From: Desulfobulbus sp.
Lineage (GTDB): Bacteria > Desulfobacterota > Desulfobulbia > Desulfobulbales > Desulfobulbaceae
Direction: 5' to 3'
Length of the DNA: 52,417 nucleotides
Assembly (NCBI GenBank): GCA_028684915.1
Contig: JAQUEZ010000023.1
Span: 1-52,417, forward strand
The position numbers were made by a program, and so were the translations under genes. Each line of letters starts with the position of its first letter. The first letter of the stretch is position 1. Below are positions 1 through 8,480 of this stretch, piece after piece. Below the pieces are notes generated by a model. That model was not told the DNA's origin. It did no database searches and saw nothing but the letters and a program-made list of their open reading frames with translations.

Positions 1-96
1 AGTGCAACGATTCTGCATCTCCTCGAGGAATTGAACGCAACGCGAACGACGTTTCCAGGCACCGACCTCCGCCTGTTTTACGAATTGGTATCGTAG
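1..96 (+). mobile_element. 3' end of a probable transposase gene (partial)
   Basis: Frame 1 is open from the window edge to a TAG at 94-96 and encodes 31 residues ending in PGTDLRLFYELVS. From memory this tail resembles the C-terminus of DDE transposases, but too little is present to name the IS family. It abuts, on the other strand, a membrane gene that loses its expected continuation at this point, as would happen if an IS had inserted there. The inverted end of the element cannot be defined without the rest of it. Confidence 0.4.
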
Positions 97-109
97 CAAA
101 ATCTCTCGA

Positions 110-304
110 GATCAGGAGTTCTGAAGGAGCAAAGGTAGGGGCAATAAAGGATCCCCCGATTTTTTCATAGAGGATGTATTTCGAGCCGATCGCCAATAGC
201 GTGCATGCGGCAGCAATCTTGATCCATGGCCTGCATGGCAGCCACCAGATCAGGCTGGTGAAAATATAGAGCAGGAGGGCAAAGGAGGGAAAAGCGAGTC
301 GCAT
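110..304 (-). pseudogene. N-terminal fragment of a membrane protein, truncated by the left-edge element
   Basis: Reading leftwards from an ATG at 302-304, the frame encodes MRLAFPSFALLLYIF followed by a second hydrophobic stretch and then an IGGSFIAPTFAP segment. Two short transmembrane helices close to the start, followed by this segment, weakly recall the N-terminus of membrane-anchored metallophosphoesterases. The family-like sequence stops near 110-130. Beyond that the frame merely reads antisense through the transposase tail, so the gene is probably decapitated. The exact junction is not visible. No good ribosome-binding site is seen. The function is uncertain. Confidence 0.3.
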
Positions 305-578
305 AGGTGGTTAGTCCAATTGGGGCATTTTGTTCATCGGTGTGGCAGGTATGAGTTAGCTGCTTCTTAGGTTGTTGTTTAGGGCTGGTTGCTGAGAATG
401 TCTATTCACGCGGTGAGAAAATAGTCATGATGCAGTTGAAGTGGATAGAACGATCCTCTTGAATTCTTGCCTGATTATCCGCAATGTCCACTATTAGTTG
501 CCAGGTGGGTAGCGCTTTGGCAGTGTGTTTGCTCAGAAAATCGGTGCTTTGGTTTTTTGTAGCACCGAGGGCGAATAT

Positions 579-1290
579 ATGGAAACGAGGGTGAAGGCAA
601 GAGCGGATGGTATTGCCCGTTGGACTGAGAAGGGAGACCAGGTCCCGACCGAAATTTCCGGCTTGTCGTTGTTCCAGGGCCAAAAAATTACACCGCCGGT
701 CAATAACAGATATGAGCTGCGCATCAGCGCATTGCTCAAGGGGGCAAACGGGTCATGCAGGGTGAGCTTTTGTCTATGGCGGCCAAGGCGCTATCTGATC
801 TTTTCGGTGCACAACCTGCCCACAGTGGTTCAGACTATTGGGGCCAGCAATGGGCGACCCTACCGGGGCTTGGTGTTGAAGCTTGCGCAGCGGGAGATTT
901 TTTATCGTCTCCTGGTGGGTGACCAGGGGGGCGCCTTCGTCAAATCGCCTCGGCAGGTTAGTCAGGGGTAGCAGATCGCCAAGGCTGTCGACTGGTTGAA
1001 AAATAATTATACTGAACAGTTGCGTGTTGAAGATTTGGCTCGCCAGGCGCACATGTGCGTGTCGACCTTTCACCACATTTCCGTACTCTAACTGCACTGA
1101 GTCCATTGCAGTATCAAAAATGGCTACGCCTGAACGAGACGCCAGGCGGTTATGCTTTCCGAACCGTTGGACGCGACCACCACCGCTTTCCAGGTCGGTT
1201 ATGAGAGCGCCTCCCTGTTCTGCCGCGAATAGTGCCGTCTTTTCGGTGCTCCACCGTTACGCGATATTAATCATCTCCGACTCACGGCTG
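579..1290 (+). pseudogene. AraC/XylS-family regulator with AraC_N domain, inactivated
   Basis: The 579 frame encodes recognisable AraC_N segments (SGLSLFQGQKITPPV, RRYLIFSVHNLPTVVQTI, RPYRGLVLKL, FYRLLVGDQG) and then the AraC helix-turn-helix region (QIAKAVDWLKNNYTEQLRVE, RQAHMCVSTFHH, DATTTAFQVGYES, RLFGAPPLRDI). It is broken in at least five ways. GLVLKLAQREI runs directly into FYRLLVGDQG, so roughly 60 residues normally between them are missing. There is a shifted segment near 750. TAG codons occur in frame at 969-971 and after FCRE near 1240. A frame change after FHH (near 1077) is restored near 1140. The parent family are transcriptional regulators of the YqhC type, often beside oxidoreductase genes. 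None is adjacent here, and no intact product can be made. Confidence 0.75.
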
Positions 1291-1410
1291 TGCCCATGGA
1301 AATGCAACGGCATAAAAAATCAAGCCTGTGCTGTAAATGGATTGCACTTTGCATTTTTTGCACCTCTGGTAACAGATGCAAGAGTGAGTGTCAATTGGTC
1401 CGCTTAAACC
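1291..1410. other. Gene-free stretch after the AraC pseudogene
   Basis: Between the end of the decayed regulator and the first dispersed repeat there is no supported gene. Short open frames here have no recognisable motif and overlap the pseudogene tail. Confidence 0.4.
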
Positions 1411-1575
1411 TGATGGATGGGTAAAAAATCCATCACCCTCTAAGAGATAGCTTGAGTAAAAAGAGAGATATACAAGGCGTAGCTATTTTTCACGGTGCGA
1501 AGGCATACATACAGTATGTCGAGTGGCGAGAGAAAAGCTGCGACGCAGGAGCTCGAAGTTTTTACGACCTCATCA
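1411..1575 (+). repeat. Dispersed intergenic repeat, copy A
   Basis: A 165-bp copy that begins TGATGGATGGGTAAAA and ends at CATCA. It shares with other copies the ordered blocks CCATCAC, CTCTAAGAGATAG, GAGTAAAAA, GATATACAAGG, GCGAAGGCATACAT, GTATGTCGAG, GCTGCGACGCAG and GTTTTTACGA. The first block can fold on itself (GATGGATN..ATCCATC). Open frames across it are accidental. Copy B lies 630 bp downstream in the same orientation. Confidence 0.85.
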
Positions 1576-1781
1576 AGCTGGTTTTACTGTTTTGTCCTCC
1601 CCTTTCTGTGGGAACCGTAGATGATTCCGCAAAATACAGTGATAACCAGGGCTAAAACGATCAACTCTTTCGCAGAGATGGCATCAATAGTCATACTGAA
1701 TCCTTGAGATTACATTGTAGATGTTTTGTCGTCCTCGTGGCTTGTGACGAGAAAGACGATTCCTGTTTTTTGGCTCTTTTT

Positions 1782-2023
1782 CAAAACGGGTGGGTAAAAG
1801 CAATAGTGCCCCCAAAACCGGAATGCTTTACCCACGACCTCCAGCCACTCTTTTGCCGCAAAAAATGATACGGCCACCCCTTCATGAAACGAATCATTGA
1901 AACCTTATTTCAACGGGTTGGTTGCCTTGTCATGTTTTTAAAAGATTTTCAAATGGGTGAGCCTGTTCAACTTGCGATTTCTTACCAGGGGGGGCACCAT
2001 CTCAAAATTACCCACCCATTTTG
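1782..2023. mobile_element. MITE-like element with imperfect terminal inverted repeats
   Basis: CAAAACGGGTGGGTAA at 1782-1797 is matched on the opposite strand by TTACCCACCCATTTTG at 2008-2023, with 15 of 16 positions complementary. The similarity continues inwards with gaps to GTGCCCCC near 1807 and GGGGGGGCAC near 1990. Inside is a further inverted pair, GTGGGTAAAAGCA and TGCTTTACCCAC near 1790-1832. No open frame in the 242 bp looks coding. The structure fits a small non-autonomous element or the fused ends of a deleted IS. No target-site duplication was recognised. Confidence 0.5.
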
Positions 2024-2208
2024 GGAGAGAGCCTGTTTTTTTTATCTTGGCGGCTGTTGTTGAGCACGAGCTATGCTGCGTACGGCTAGCACTGAGCGAT
2101 CATCTTGGAAATGCCACCGGGTAATGTGCTTGAGATGCTTTTGAGAGGATTTCTGAGCTGGGTGGTGGTGATTACGCCCCCGATTGCGGCAAGTTGAAGA
2201 GTGGTGCT
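2024..2208. other. Gene-free stretch between the MITE-like element and repeat copy B
   Basis: No supported gene. Small minus-strand open frames run into repeat copy B and have no recognisable motif. Confidence 0.4.
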
Positions 2209-2370
2209 TGATAGACTCGTAAAAAGGCCATCACCCTCTAAGAGATAGTTCAGTAAAAACAAAGATATACAAGGGGTAGCTTTTTCCATGGTGCTAAGTC
2301 ATGCTGAAGGTATGTCGAGTGTTGGAAAAAAGCTGCGACGCAGGAGATGGATGTTTTTACTGAGCCCTCA
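2209..2370 (+). repeat. Dispersed intergenic repeat, copy B
   Basis: A 162-bp copy in the same orientation as copy A. It starts TGATAGACTCGTAAAAAGG and keeps the blocks CCATCACCCTCTAAGAGATAG, AGTAAAAAC, GATATACAAGG, GGTATGTCGAGTG, GCTGCGACGCAGGAG and GTTTTTACTGAG. The central GCATACAT block has decayed. No coding capacity. Confidence 0.85.
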
Positions 2371-2692
2371 TGCTTGAAATATATAAGCGAAGGGGGGCTC
2401 AGAGAAGATATTATAGAGCAATTTCTCTCAAATTTAAATGAAAATTAGATATATATCTTTTTTTAACGTTAAAATTAATTTATAATTAAAACAATAGTAT
2501 GGTTGCATTTTGCTGCTGTTTTTTGCTCTGTGTCCTGTGTTTTTAATTTTAAAATAGGCCGTTCTCGAATAACACTACAAAAGTGAGTTGAGCGTGGTAA
2601 AGAAGCTAGAACCCCATTGGCTTTGCCATCACTTGGCCACTCGGTACCGGCCGTTGAAAGATCCATGGCTCCTTACTGGATGAGGTGTCGTT
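2371..2692. other. AT-rich gene-free stretch
   Basis: About 320 bp without a supported gene. The first 130 bp are strongly AT-rich. A 63-codon minus-strand frame at 2475-2666 has no ribosome-binding site or recognisable domain and is not called. Confidence 0.4.
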
Positions 2693-2786
2693 CTCGTAAA
2701 AAGCCTCGAGGATGACGTTTTGATCTTGTTAACCTGTGTGTTCGTGAACGTAACTTCTTGGATTTATACTTTTTACGAGTCCATCA
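2693..2786. repeat. Partial or hybrid copy of the dispersed repeat (copy C)
   Basis: CTCGTAAAAAG at 2693-2703 and its exact inverse CTTTTTACGAG at 2769-2779 flank 65 bp unrelated to the interior of the other copies. The right side continues TCCATCA, the same terminal block found in the full copies. This is either a deleted copy that kept its ends or a short element sharing them. It ends 67 bp before the antiporter start and may contribute to that gene's promoter region. Confidence 0.5.
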
Positions 2787-2853
2787 AATGTATTAAAAAG
2801 ATGGAAGTGTTGAGCGATGTTTATTTGATTCTTCCATCGAGAAATCAATTGTC

Positions 2854-4662
2854 ATGACTGATCCGCATCTTGTCGCTTTCAGCTGCATTTTTCTCGTTGG
2901 TGCCGGCTGTCAATGGCTGGCCTGGCAGCTGAAACTGCCAGCGATTATCTTTCTTCTGGTCTCTGGAATCATCGCCGGGCCGATTTGGGGCCTGCTCAAT
3001 CCAGACCGGCTTCTCGGGGATCTGCTTTCCCCCTTTGTTTCGCTTTCTGTTGCTATCATTCTTTTTGAGGGTAGTCTCACTCTGAACTATAAAGAAATTC
3101 TCGGGAAACAGAGCGTGGTCAGAAATCTGGTCACGGTTGGTCTGGTGGTAACCTGGTTGATCACTGCAGTAGTCAGCCATTATGCTCTAGGATTGTCATG
3201 GTCGATCTCTTTTCTTTTCGGTGCTGTTTCCGCAGTCACCGGGCCAACGGTAATTGCCCCAATGTTGCGAGCTGTCCGACCGACGGCGACGATAGCCAAC
3301 ATTCTTCGTTGGGAAAGTATTGTCATTGACCCTATAGGTGCTTCCCTGGCGGTACTGGTCTTTGAATGTATTCTGTCGGGAGGCGATAGCCGGGCATTTG
3401 GTCATATCCTGCTCAGTTTTTGCCATCTCGTTGGGGTCGGTCTTTTGATCGGTGCTGCAGGAGGGTATCTGTTCGGACTTTTTCTCCGAAATTTTCTTGT
3501 GCCGGGTTTTTTGAAAATCTTCCTTACTCTAGCCTTGGTTTTTACTGTTTTTACAGGATCCTACATGCTGCATAACGGTGCAGGTCTCTTTGCGGTTACC
3601 GTTATGGGGGTCTGGTTGGCCAATATGCGGGAGGTTGATTTGGATGAGATTCTCAACTTCAAGGAAAGTCTGAGTGTTGTCCTTATTTCTCTGCTCTTTA
3701 TTCTGCTTTCAGCGCGTATTGATGCCGCAGATTTGACCGATCTGGGGTGGAAGGCGTTTCTGGTTGTGCTTGCCATTCAGTTCCTGGCCCGGCCATTGAA
3801 CGTCATGGTCTCTACCTGGGGCTCCAAACTCACTTGGCCCGAGAAGCACCTCCTGGCCTGGATCGCACCGCGAGGCATCGTGGCAGCGGCTGTCTCCGCT
3901 CTTTTTGCAATTCGTCTCGAACAGGCTGGACTTGCAGGTGCTCACCACCTGGTTTCGCTGACGTTCCTCGTTATTATCTGCACAGTGCTTCTGCAAAGCG
4001 CAACCGCACGAATCATTGCAATACGCCTGGGTGTGGCCGAGCCGGAAGCCGACGGATTCCTCATTGTTGGTGCGAATCCACTGGCCTGCGCCGTGGGCAA
4101 GGCTCTCCAGTCCTATGGGTTCCGGGTGGTGCTGGCCGATACCAACGGCAGCAATATCGCTATGGCCAAAATAGACGGACTCTCCACCTATGACGGCAAT
4201 CCCATCTCTGAGGATGCTGTGCATCATCTCAATTTGGCGGGGATAGGCCGGATGCTGGCTCTTTCCCCACACGAGAATATGAATGTTTCAGCGATGATGC
4301 ATTATCGCCTCGAATTCGGTGCAAGCTCGGTATTCACCATCCGCACCAGGATGGCGAAGAGCGGCAGGGATAAACGGACCGCGGCTGCCATTTTGCGGGG
4401 GAAGATGCTTTTTGGTCCGGATGACACCTATGCCAAACTCGCCGGCATGCTTACGCATGGGGCGGAGGTGAAAATAGAGAGGTTGGTGCCCACCACAGAA
4501 GGATCTGCCTTTTTGCCGCCGGGCCGACACCAGACCATTCTGCTTTTTGCCATTGATGATAAAAATCAACTCCACTTGGCGATTGAGGGGAAGAGTTTAC
4601 ACCTCACATCGGGTTGGCAACTAATAAGCTTGGTGACACGGGATGCAAAGGTAGAAGGATGA
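2854..4662 (+). CDS. CPA1-family Na+(K+)/H+ antiporter with C-terminal TrkA-N domain
   Basis: Encodes 602 residues. Residues 5-395 form about twelve hydrophobic segments typical of the CPA1 exchanger fold, including a conserved ESIVIDPIGASLA helix with the probable ion-binding aspartate near residue 159. From about residue 400 there is a Rossmann-type nucleotide-binding domain (IVGANPLACAVGKAL, then an acidic residue after VVLAD), followed by a TrkA-C-like tail. Such proteins exchange cytoplasmic Na+ or K+ for protons across the inner membrane and are gated by the RCK-like domain. The ATG at 2854 is preceded by no strong ribosome-binding site. The gene stands alone between two decayed loci and looks intact. 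The preferred ion cannot be read from sequence. Confidence 0.85.
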   Translation: MTDPHLVAFSCIFLVGAGCQWLAWQLKLPAIIFLLVSGIIAGPIWGLLNPDRLLGDLLSPFVSLSVAIILFEGSLTLNYKEILGKQSVVRNLVTVGLVVTWLITAVVSHYALGLSWSISFLFGAVSAVTGPTVIAPMLRAVRPTATIANILRWESIVIDPIGASLAVLVFECILSGGDSRAFGHILLSFCHLVGVGLLIGAAGGYLFGLFLRNFLVPGFLKIFLTLALVFTVFTGSYMLHNGAGLFAVTVMGVWLANMREVDLDEILNFKESLSVVLISLLFILLSARIDAADLTDLGWKAFLVVLAIQFLARPLNVMVSTWGSKLTWPEKHLLAWIAPRGIVAAAVSALFAIRLEQAGLAGAHHLVSLTFLVIICTVLLQSATARIIAIRLGVAEPEADGFLIVGANPLACAVGKALQSYGFRVVLADTNGSNIAMAKIDGLSTYDGNPISEDAVHHLNLAGIGRMLALSPHENMNVSAMMHYRLEFGASSVFTIRTRMAKSGRDKRTAAAILRGKMLFGPDDTYAKLAGMLTHGAEVKIERLVPTTEGSAFLPPGRHQTILLFAIDDKNQLHLAIEGKSLHLTSGWQLISLVTRDAKVEG

Positions 4663-4989
4663 AAAATTCAGGAGAAAAAGAGGGCAGGTGCGCTAAACGG
4701 AGGCAGGTAGTGGAGAAAATACTAATAAAGTTGTCTTTTATACTGCTGCAGCGGAAACCCGTGTTGGCCAGAGGGAAGCACAGTTTATCCGTACTCGATT
4801 ATGTATTCGGTGGTATATTGGCGGATAACTTGGCAATATGATCTATATTTCAGATTACCCATTACCTGGAAAAGGAGTGTTGTGAGCCTTGATTGTCGGG
4901 GGAACCATATTTAAAGCCTCCGCTTAAAACCGTAATCACAATGAGTTGCGTGGTACTTGCGAGTTCTTTCTTGTCCGAAACACAGCCCC
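4663..4989. other. Gene-free stretch before the LysE pseudogene
   Basis: About 330 bp. Small open frames are present but none has a ribosome-binding site with a recognisable product. No repeat copy or clear terminator was found. Confidence 0.4.
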
Positions 4990-5426
4990 ATGTCCTTTGG
5001 CGCACTCCTTCTCATTCTGATTATTCACCCCGTTGCCCTGGTTTCACCGGGACCAGATTTCGCCATTGTTACGCGCCTCTCTATCAGTTCTGGTCGCCAT
5101 TCTGGCCTGTTGGGCCACCGGTGGCGAAGGCCTTTACCACAGGACTTCTGACCAACCTACTTACCCAGAAAGCCATGTTTTATTTCGGTTCAATCCTCTC
5201 TCAGGCCCTGACACCCAACCTCGGTGCAACAGATGTTGTGACCTCTGGGTTTTACTTGTCGGGGAATCGTTTGTTTGATTTGTCCTCGTTGCGCTTCTCT
5301 TTTCGTCGAATCCTGTGCGTGAATGGCTTCGCCATCATCGGCTCTGGTATGAGCGAATTGTTGGCACGGTGCGGTTGGCTCTCGCAGTCAAGGCGGCGAC
5401 GTATGCATCACGATAACCACAAATAA
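4990..5426 (+). pseudogene. LysE/RhtB-family amino-acid exporter, inactivated
   Basis: From ATG 4990 the frame reads MSFGALLLILII then ALVSPGPDFAIVTRLSISSG, the N-terminal LysE/RhtB signature with the SPGPDF motif. It stops after about 54 codons. In a different frame from about 5125 the sequence resumes with AFTTGLLTNLLTQKAMFYFG, which in intact relatives lies after the fourth membrane helix, and then degrades into non-membrane sequence up to the stop at 5424-5426. Both a frameshift and a deletion of the central helices are needed to explain it. Intact members export amino acids such as threonine or homoserine. No working transporter can be made. Confidence 0.7.
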
Positions 5427-5476
5427 ACACCAGAACTATTGACGATTAGAGCTGTAACTATACGCAATTAAAGAAA

Positions 5477-6244
5477 ATGGAAAATCCAGGTTTTTTTATT
5501 CTTCGGTATACCGATAAAATTCTCACCATCAGTGGCGATGATACCCGTCAGTCGTTCTTCCCCCACGGGAGCATTTCCGACTTTGCCAAGGCAGACAAGG
5601 TTCTGCATGTGGGCGAGTGGCAGGGGGAACCATGTTATTCTGCGGATATCGACGTACTGCCGCCTCAGCCTGTGAAGCCGGTTCCTTTACGGAGAATCCA
5701 TGGGCTGGCCGGGCCTGAAGCCTATGCGCTGGCTGGTCGGGCGGTCCAGCTACTCAATTGGCAGGTACACCATCAGTTTTGTGGTAAATGTGGCGGGAAA
5801 ACTCTTCGCAGGGATAATGACCAGTTCGCTATGGAGTGCCCAGCCTGTGAGCTCCTGTTTTATCCACGGATCAGCCCTGCGGTGATGATTCTTGTTATGC
5901 GCGGAGAGAAACTTCTCCTGGCCCGCAGTCCTCATTTTAGCACCGGCGTCTTCAGTGCCCTGGCAGGTTTTGTCGAGCCGGGTGAAACCCTGGAGCAGTG
6001 TGCTCAACGAGAAGTTCGGGAGGAGGTTGGGATCGAGATCAAAGGTATTCGCTATTTTCGCAGCCAGCCTTGGCCCTTTCCCAACTCACTGATGGTTGCC
6101 TTCACCGCCGAATATGCCGGAGGCGTCCTCACCCCGGATGGCACTGAAATTGAAGCCGCCGACTGGTTTTCGCCCAATGGTTTGCCTCCATTACCCGAAC
6201 CAATGACACTCTCCCGGCAGTTGATTGATTCGGTCTGTCGCTAG
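5477..6244 (+). CDS. nudC: NADH pyrophosphatase / NAD-RNA decapping Nudix hydrolase NudC
   Basis: Encodes 255 residues, the usual NudC length. A zinc ribbon is formed by Cys102/Cys105 and Cys121/Cys124. The Nudix box occupies about residues 164-186 (GFVEPGE, then REVREEVGI with the metal-binding glutamates). It is followed by the SQPWPFPNS motif near residue 196 that separates NudC from other Nudix enzymes. The family cleaves NAD(H) to NMN(H) and AMP and removes NAD caps from RNA in the cytoplasm. The start at 5477 follows AAAGAAA with a poor ribosome-binding site. The next gene begins 43 bp downstream on the same strand, so the two may be cotranscribed. Confidence 0.93.
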   Translation: MENPGFFILRYTDKILTISGDDTRQSFFPHGSISDFAKADKVLHVGEWQGEPCYSADIDVLPPQPVKPVPLRRIHGLAGPEAYALAGRAVQLLNWQVHHQFCGKCGGKTLRRDNDQFAMECPACELLFYPRISPAVMILVMRGEKLLLARSPHFSTGVFSALAGFVEPGETLEQCAQREVREEVGIEIKGIRYFRSQPWPFPNSLMVAFTAEYAGGVLTPDGTEIEAADWFSPNGLPPLPEPMTLSRQLIDSVCR

Positions 6245-6287
6245 AAGTGTACTCTCTTTTTCTAACCCGTAGTGAAATGGAGGCGTG

Positions 6288-6737
6288 ATGCACATTTGGG
6301 TAGATGCCGATGCCTGTCCCAAGCCGATTAAAGAGATTCTTTTTCGCGTGGCTGAACGGACTGGCCTGATGATGACCCTGGTGGCTAATCAGGTGCTCCC
6401 GGTGCCGCGCTTGAAAAATATTCGCGCTCTGCGGGTGGCTTTGGGCTTTGATGTGGCGGACAATGAAATCGTCAAGCGACTCGAGGCAGGTGATCTGGTC
6501 ATCACAGCCGATATCCCCCTGGCATCCCAGGTGATTGCTAAGGGGGGATTTGCCCTCAATCCCCGGGGGGAACTCTACACCACCGACAATATTCAGGCCC
6601 GGCTCAGTATGCGGGATTTCATGGACAGTTTACGGGCAACCGGCGTGGAAACCGGGGGGCCGGCGGCTTTCAGTCAGCGAGACCGGCAGATCTTTGCCAA
6701 TCAGTTGGACCGGTTTTTAGCCACCCATGGGGGATGA
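6288..6737 (+). CDS. YaiI/YqxD (UPF0178, DUF188) family protein
   Basis: Encodes 149 residues beginning [15 protein letters not shown]. The DADACP motif near the N-terminus and the later VITADIPLA segment are family hallmarks, with acidic residues arranged as in PIN-like nucleases. The biochemical role is not established. ATG 6288 is chosen over the GTG three bases earlier because GGAGG at 6279-6283 is then four bases upstream, which is better than one. A hairpin follows the stop directly. Confidence 0.88.
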   Translation: MHIWVDADACPKPIKEILFRVAERTGLMMTLVANQVLPVPRLKNIRALRVALGFDVADNEIVKRLEAGDLVITADIPLASQVIAKGGFALNPRGELYTTDNIQARLSMRDFMDSLRATGVETGGPAAFSQRDRQIFANQLDRFLATHGG

Positions 6738-6745
6738 AGGAAAGA

Positions 6746-6778
6746 GTCCCCCACAGCGTTGAGAGCTGTAGGGGGCTT
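6746..6778 (+). terminator. Hairpin after the YaiI-family gene
   Basis: CCCCCACAGC and GCTGTAGGGGG form a ten-pair stem with a one-base bulge and a GTTGAGA loop, starting about 10 bp after the stop. The following T-tract is only CTTTG, so termination may be weak. The next gene converges from the other side. Confidence 0.6.
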
Positions 6779-6848
6779 TGCAAGGACTACCTCGACACGA
6801 GGTCGGAACAAGAAATCGTTCTAGGTGTGTGGGCGAAGGGCAATCTTC

Positions 6849-8480
6849 TTACCGACGTTTTTCCTTGTTGTAAATAGCTTCGCGCTGAGCGGCGATGGTC
6901 TCATCTTCCAGGTAATCGTCGTAATTTATCATCTTATCGATCACACCCTTGTGGCCGATTTCAATGATGCGATTGGCCACGGTGGTGACACACTCGTGGT
7001 CATGGGAAGAAAAGAGCAGTACCTCCGGATAGGCGATCAAGCCGTTGTTGAGCGAGGTGATCGATTCCAGATCCAGATGATTGGTCGGTTCATCAAGGAT
7101 AAGGGCATTGGCCCCGGAAAGCATCATTCGCGCCAGCAAGCAGCGCACCTTTTCACCACCGGAGAGAACCTTGGTTCTTTTGGTCACTTCGTCACCGGAA
7201 AAGAGCATCCGGCCAAGAAAACCACGGGAAAAACTTTCGCTCTCGGTAACGGGAATAAACTGGCCGAACCATTCAAGCAGGGTCAGGTTCTCTTTGAAAA
7301 ATTCGCTGTTTTCCTTGGGGAAATAGGAGGTGGTGATGGTCTGTCCCCAGCGGAAGCTACCTGCATCCGGCTCGATTTCACCGGAAAGAATCTGGAATAG
7401 GGTGGTCTTGGCCAAGCTGTAGGTGCCGACAAAGGCTATTTTTTCGCCTTTGTTTACCGAGAAGGTGAGGTCTTTGAGCACATCCACCCCTTCAATTTTT
7501 TTGCACAGGCCCTCCACCTCGAGGATGACGTTGCCGCAGGCTCGTTCTGGCTTAAACGCGATCCAGGGATATTTGCGCGAGGAGACCGGCATATCGTCAA
7601 CCGTGATCTTGTCGAGCAGCTTTTTGCGCGAGGTTGCCTGCTTAGCCTTGGAGGCATTGGAGGAAAACCGCTGGATGAACTCCTTGAGTTCGGCCACCTT
7701 GGCCGCCGACTTTTTGTTTTCCTGCTGGCGTTGCTGCTGGGCAAGTTGGCTGGCCTGGTACCAGAAATCATAGTTGCCAACAAAAACCTTGATCTGGCCG
7801 TAATCGATATCCGCCATGTGGGTACAGACCTGGTTGAGAAAATGGCGGTCATGGGAAACGATGATAACGGTGTTGGAAAAACGGAGCAGAAAGTCTTCCA
7901 GCCAAACAATGGATTTGACGTCCAGGTTGTTGGTGGGCTCATCAAGCAGGAGAATATCCGGGTTGCCGAACAGTGCCTGGGCGAGTAGGACCCGCACCTT
8001 ATCGCCGCCATCCAGCTCCTTCATTTTCAGCTCACCCATTTCCTCGGAGATGCCCAAGCCGCTCAGCAGTACATAGGCATCTGATTCGGCCTCATACCCG
8101 TTCATCTCGCCGAATTCGACTTCCAGGTCACCGCAGAGCATGCCTTCTTCCTCGGTGAGTTCGGCCTTGGCGTAGAGGGCCTCCCGTTCGATTTTGACAT
8201 CGTAGAGTCGTTTGTGACCACGAATAACCGTGTTGAGCACGGTTTCTTCGTCATAGGCGAAGTGGTCCTGCTGAAGCACGGCGATGCGCTCTTTGGGGTC
8301 GATGGAAACATCACCTTTGTCTGGCTCTTTTTGACCAGCCAAAATTTTGATAAAGGTCGATTTCCCGGCTCCATTGGCCCCGATAAGGCCGTAGCAGTTG
8401 CCGTGGGTGAACTTGATGTTGACGTCTTTAAATATAACGCGCTTGCCATAGGAGAGCGCAATGTTGGTTGCTTGGAGCAT
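6849..8480 (-). CDS. ABC-F family ATPase (YbiT-like ribosome-associated factor)
   Basis: Encodes 543 residues with two ABC domains, no membrane segment and a charged linker, the ABC-F layout. The first domain has GANGAGKS, the signature LDGGDKVRV, and LLLDEPTNNLD. The second has GTYSLAKTTLF in place of a canonical Walker A, then LSGGEKVRC and LILDEPTNHLD. The AKTTLF form of the second P-loop lacks the usual GxGK glycines; I recall it from related YbiT-like sequences and do not read it as decay. ABC-F proteins act at the ribosomal E-site during translation stress, and some confer antibiotic resistance. ATG 8480 is preferred over the upstream GTG 8489 because AGGAAG lies eight bases before it. 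Confidence 0.9.
   Translation of the reverse strand: MLQATNIALSYGKRVIFKDVNIKFTHGNCYGLIGANGAGKSTFIKILAGQKEPDKGDVSIDPKERIAVLQQDHFAYDEETVLNTVIRGHKRLYDVKIEREALYAKAELTEEEGMLCGDLEVEFGEMNGYEAESDAYVLLSGLGISEEMGELKMKELDGGDKVRVLLAQALFGNPDILLLDEPTNNLDVKSIVWLEDFLLRFSNTVIIVSHDRHFLNQVCTHMADIDYGQIKVFVGNYDFWYQASQLAQQQRQQENKKSAAKVAELKEFIQRFSSNASKAKQATSRKKLLDKITVDDMPVSSRKYPWIAFKPERACGNVILEVEGLCKKIEGVDVLKDLTFSVNKGEKIAFVGTYSLAKTTLFQILSGEIEPDAGSFRWGQTITTSYFPKENSEFFKENLTLLEWFGQFIPVTESESFSRGFLGRMLFSGDEVTKRTKVLSGGEKVRCLLARMMLSGANALILDEPTNHLDLESITSLNNGLIAYPEVLLFSSHDHECVTTVANRIIEIGHKGVIDKMINYDDYLEDETIAAQREAIYNKEKRR

Noticed and set aside
1452..1655. A 67-codon frame within repeat copy A
   Set aside because: It is made of repeat sequence, lacks a ribosome-binding site and is not preserved in the other copies.
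2475..2666. A 63-codon minus-strand frame in the AT-rich spacer
   Set aside because: No motif, no ribosome-binding site, and base composition unlike the genes around it.
2845..4575. Several long open frames antisense or shifted within the antiporter gene
   Set aside because: They are shadows of the intact 602-residue antiporter frame and lack motifs and initiation signals.
7454..8011. A 185-codon open frame in another frame of the ABC-F gene
   Set aside because: Serine/arginine/proline-rich composition typical of a shadow frame; the ABC motifs are all in the main frame.
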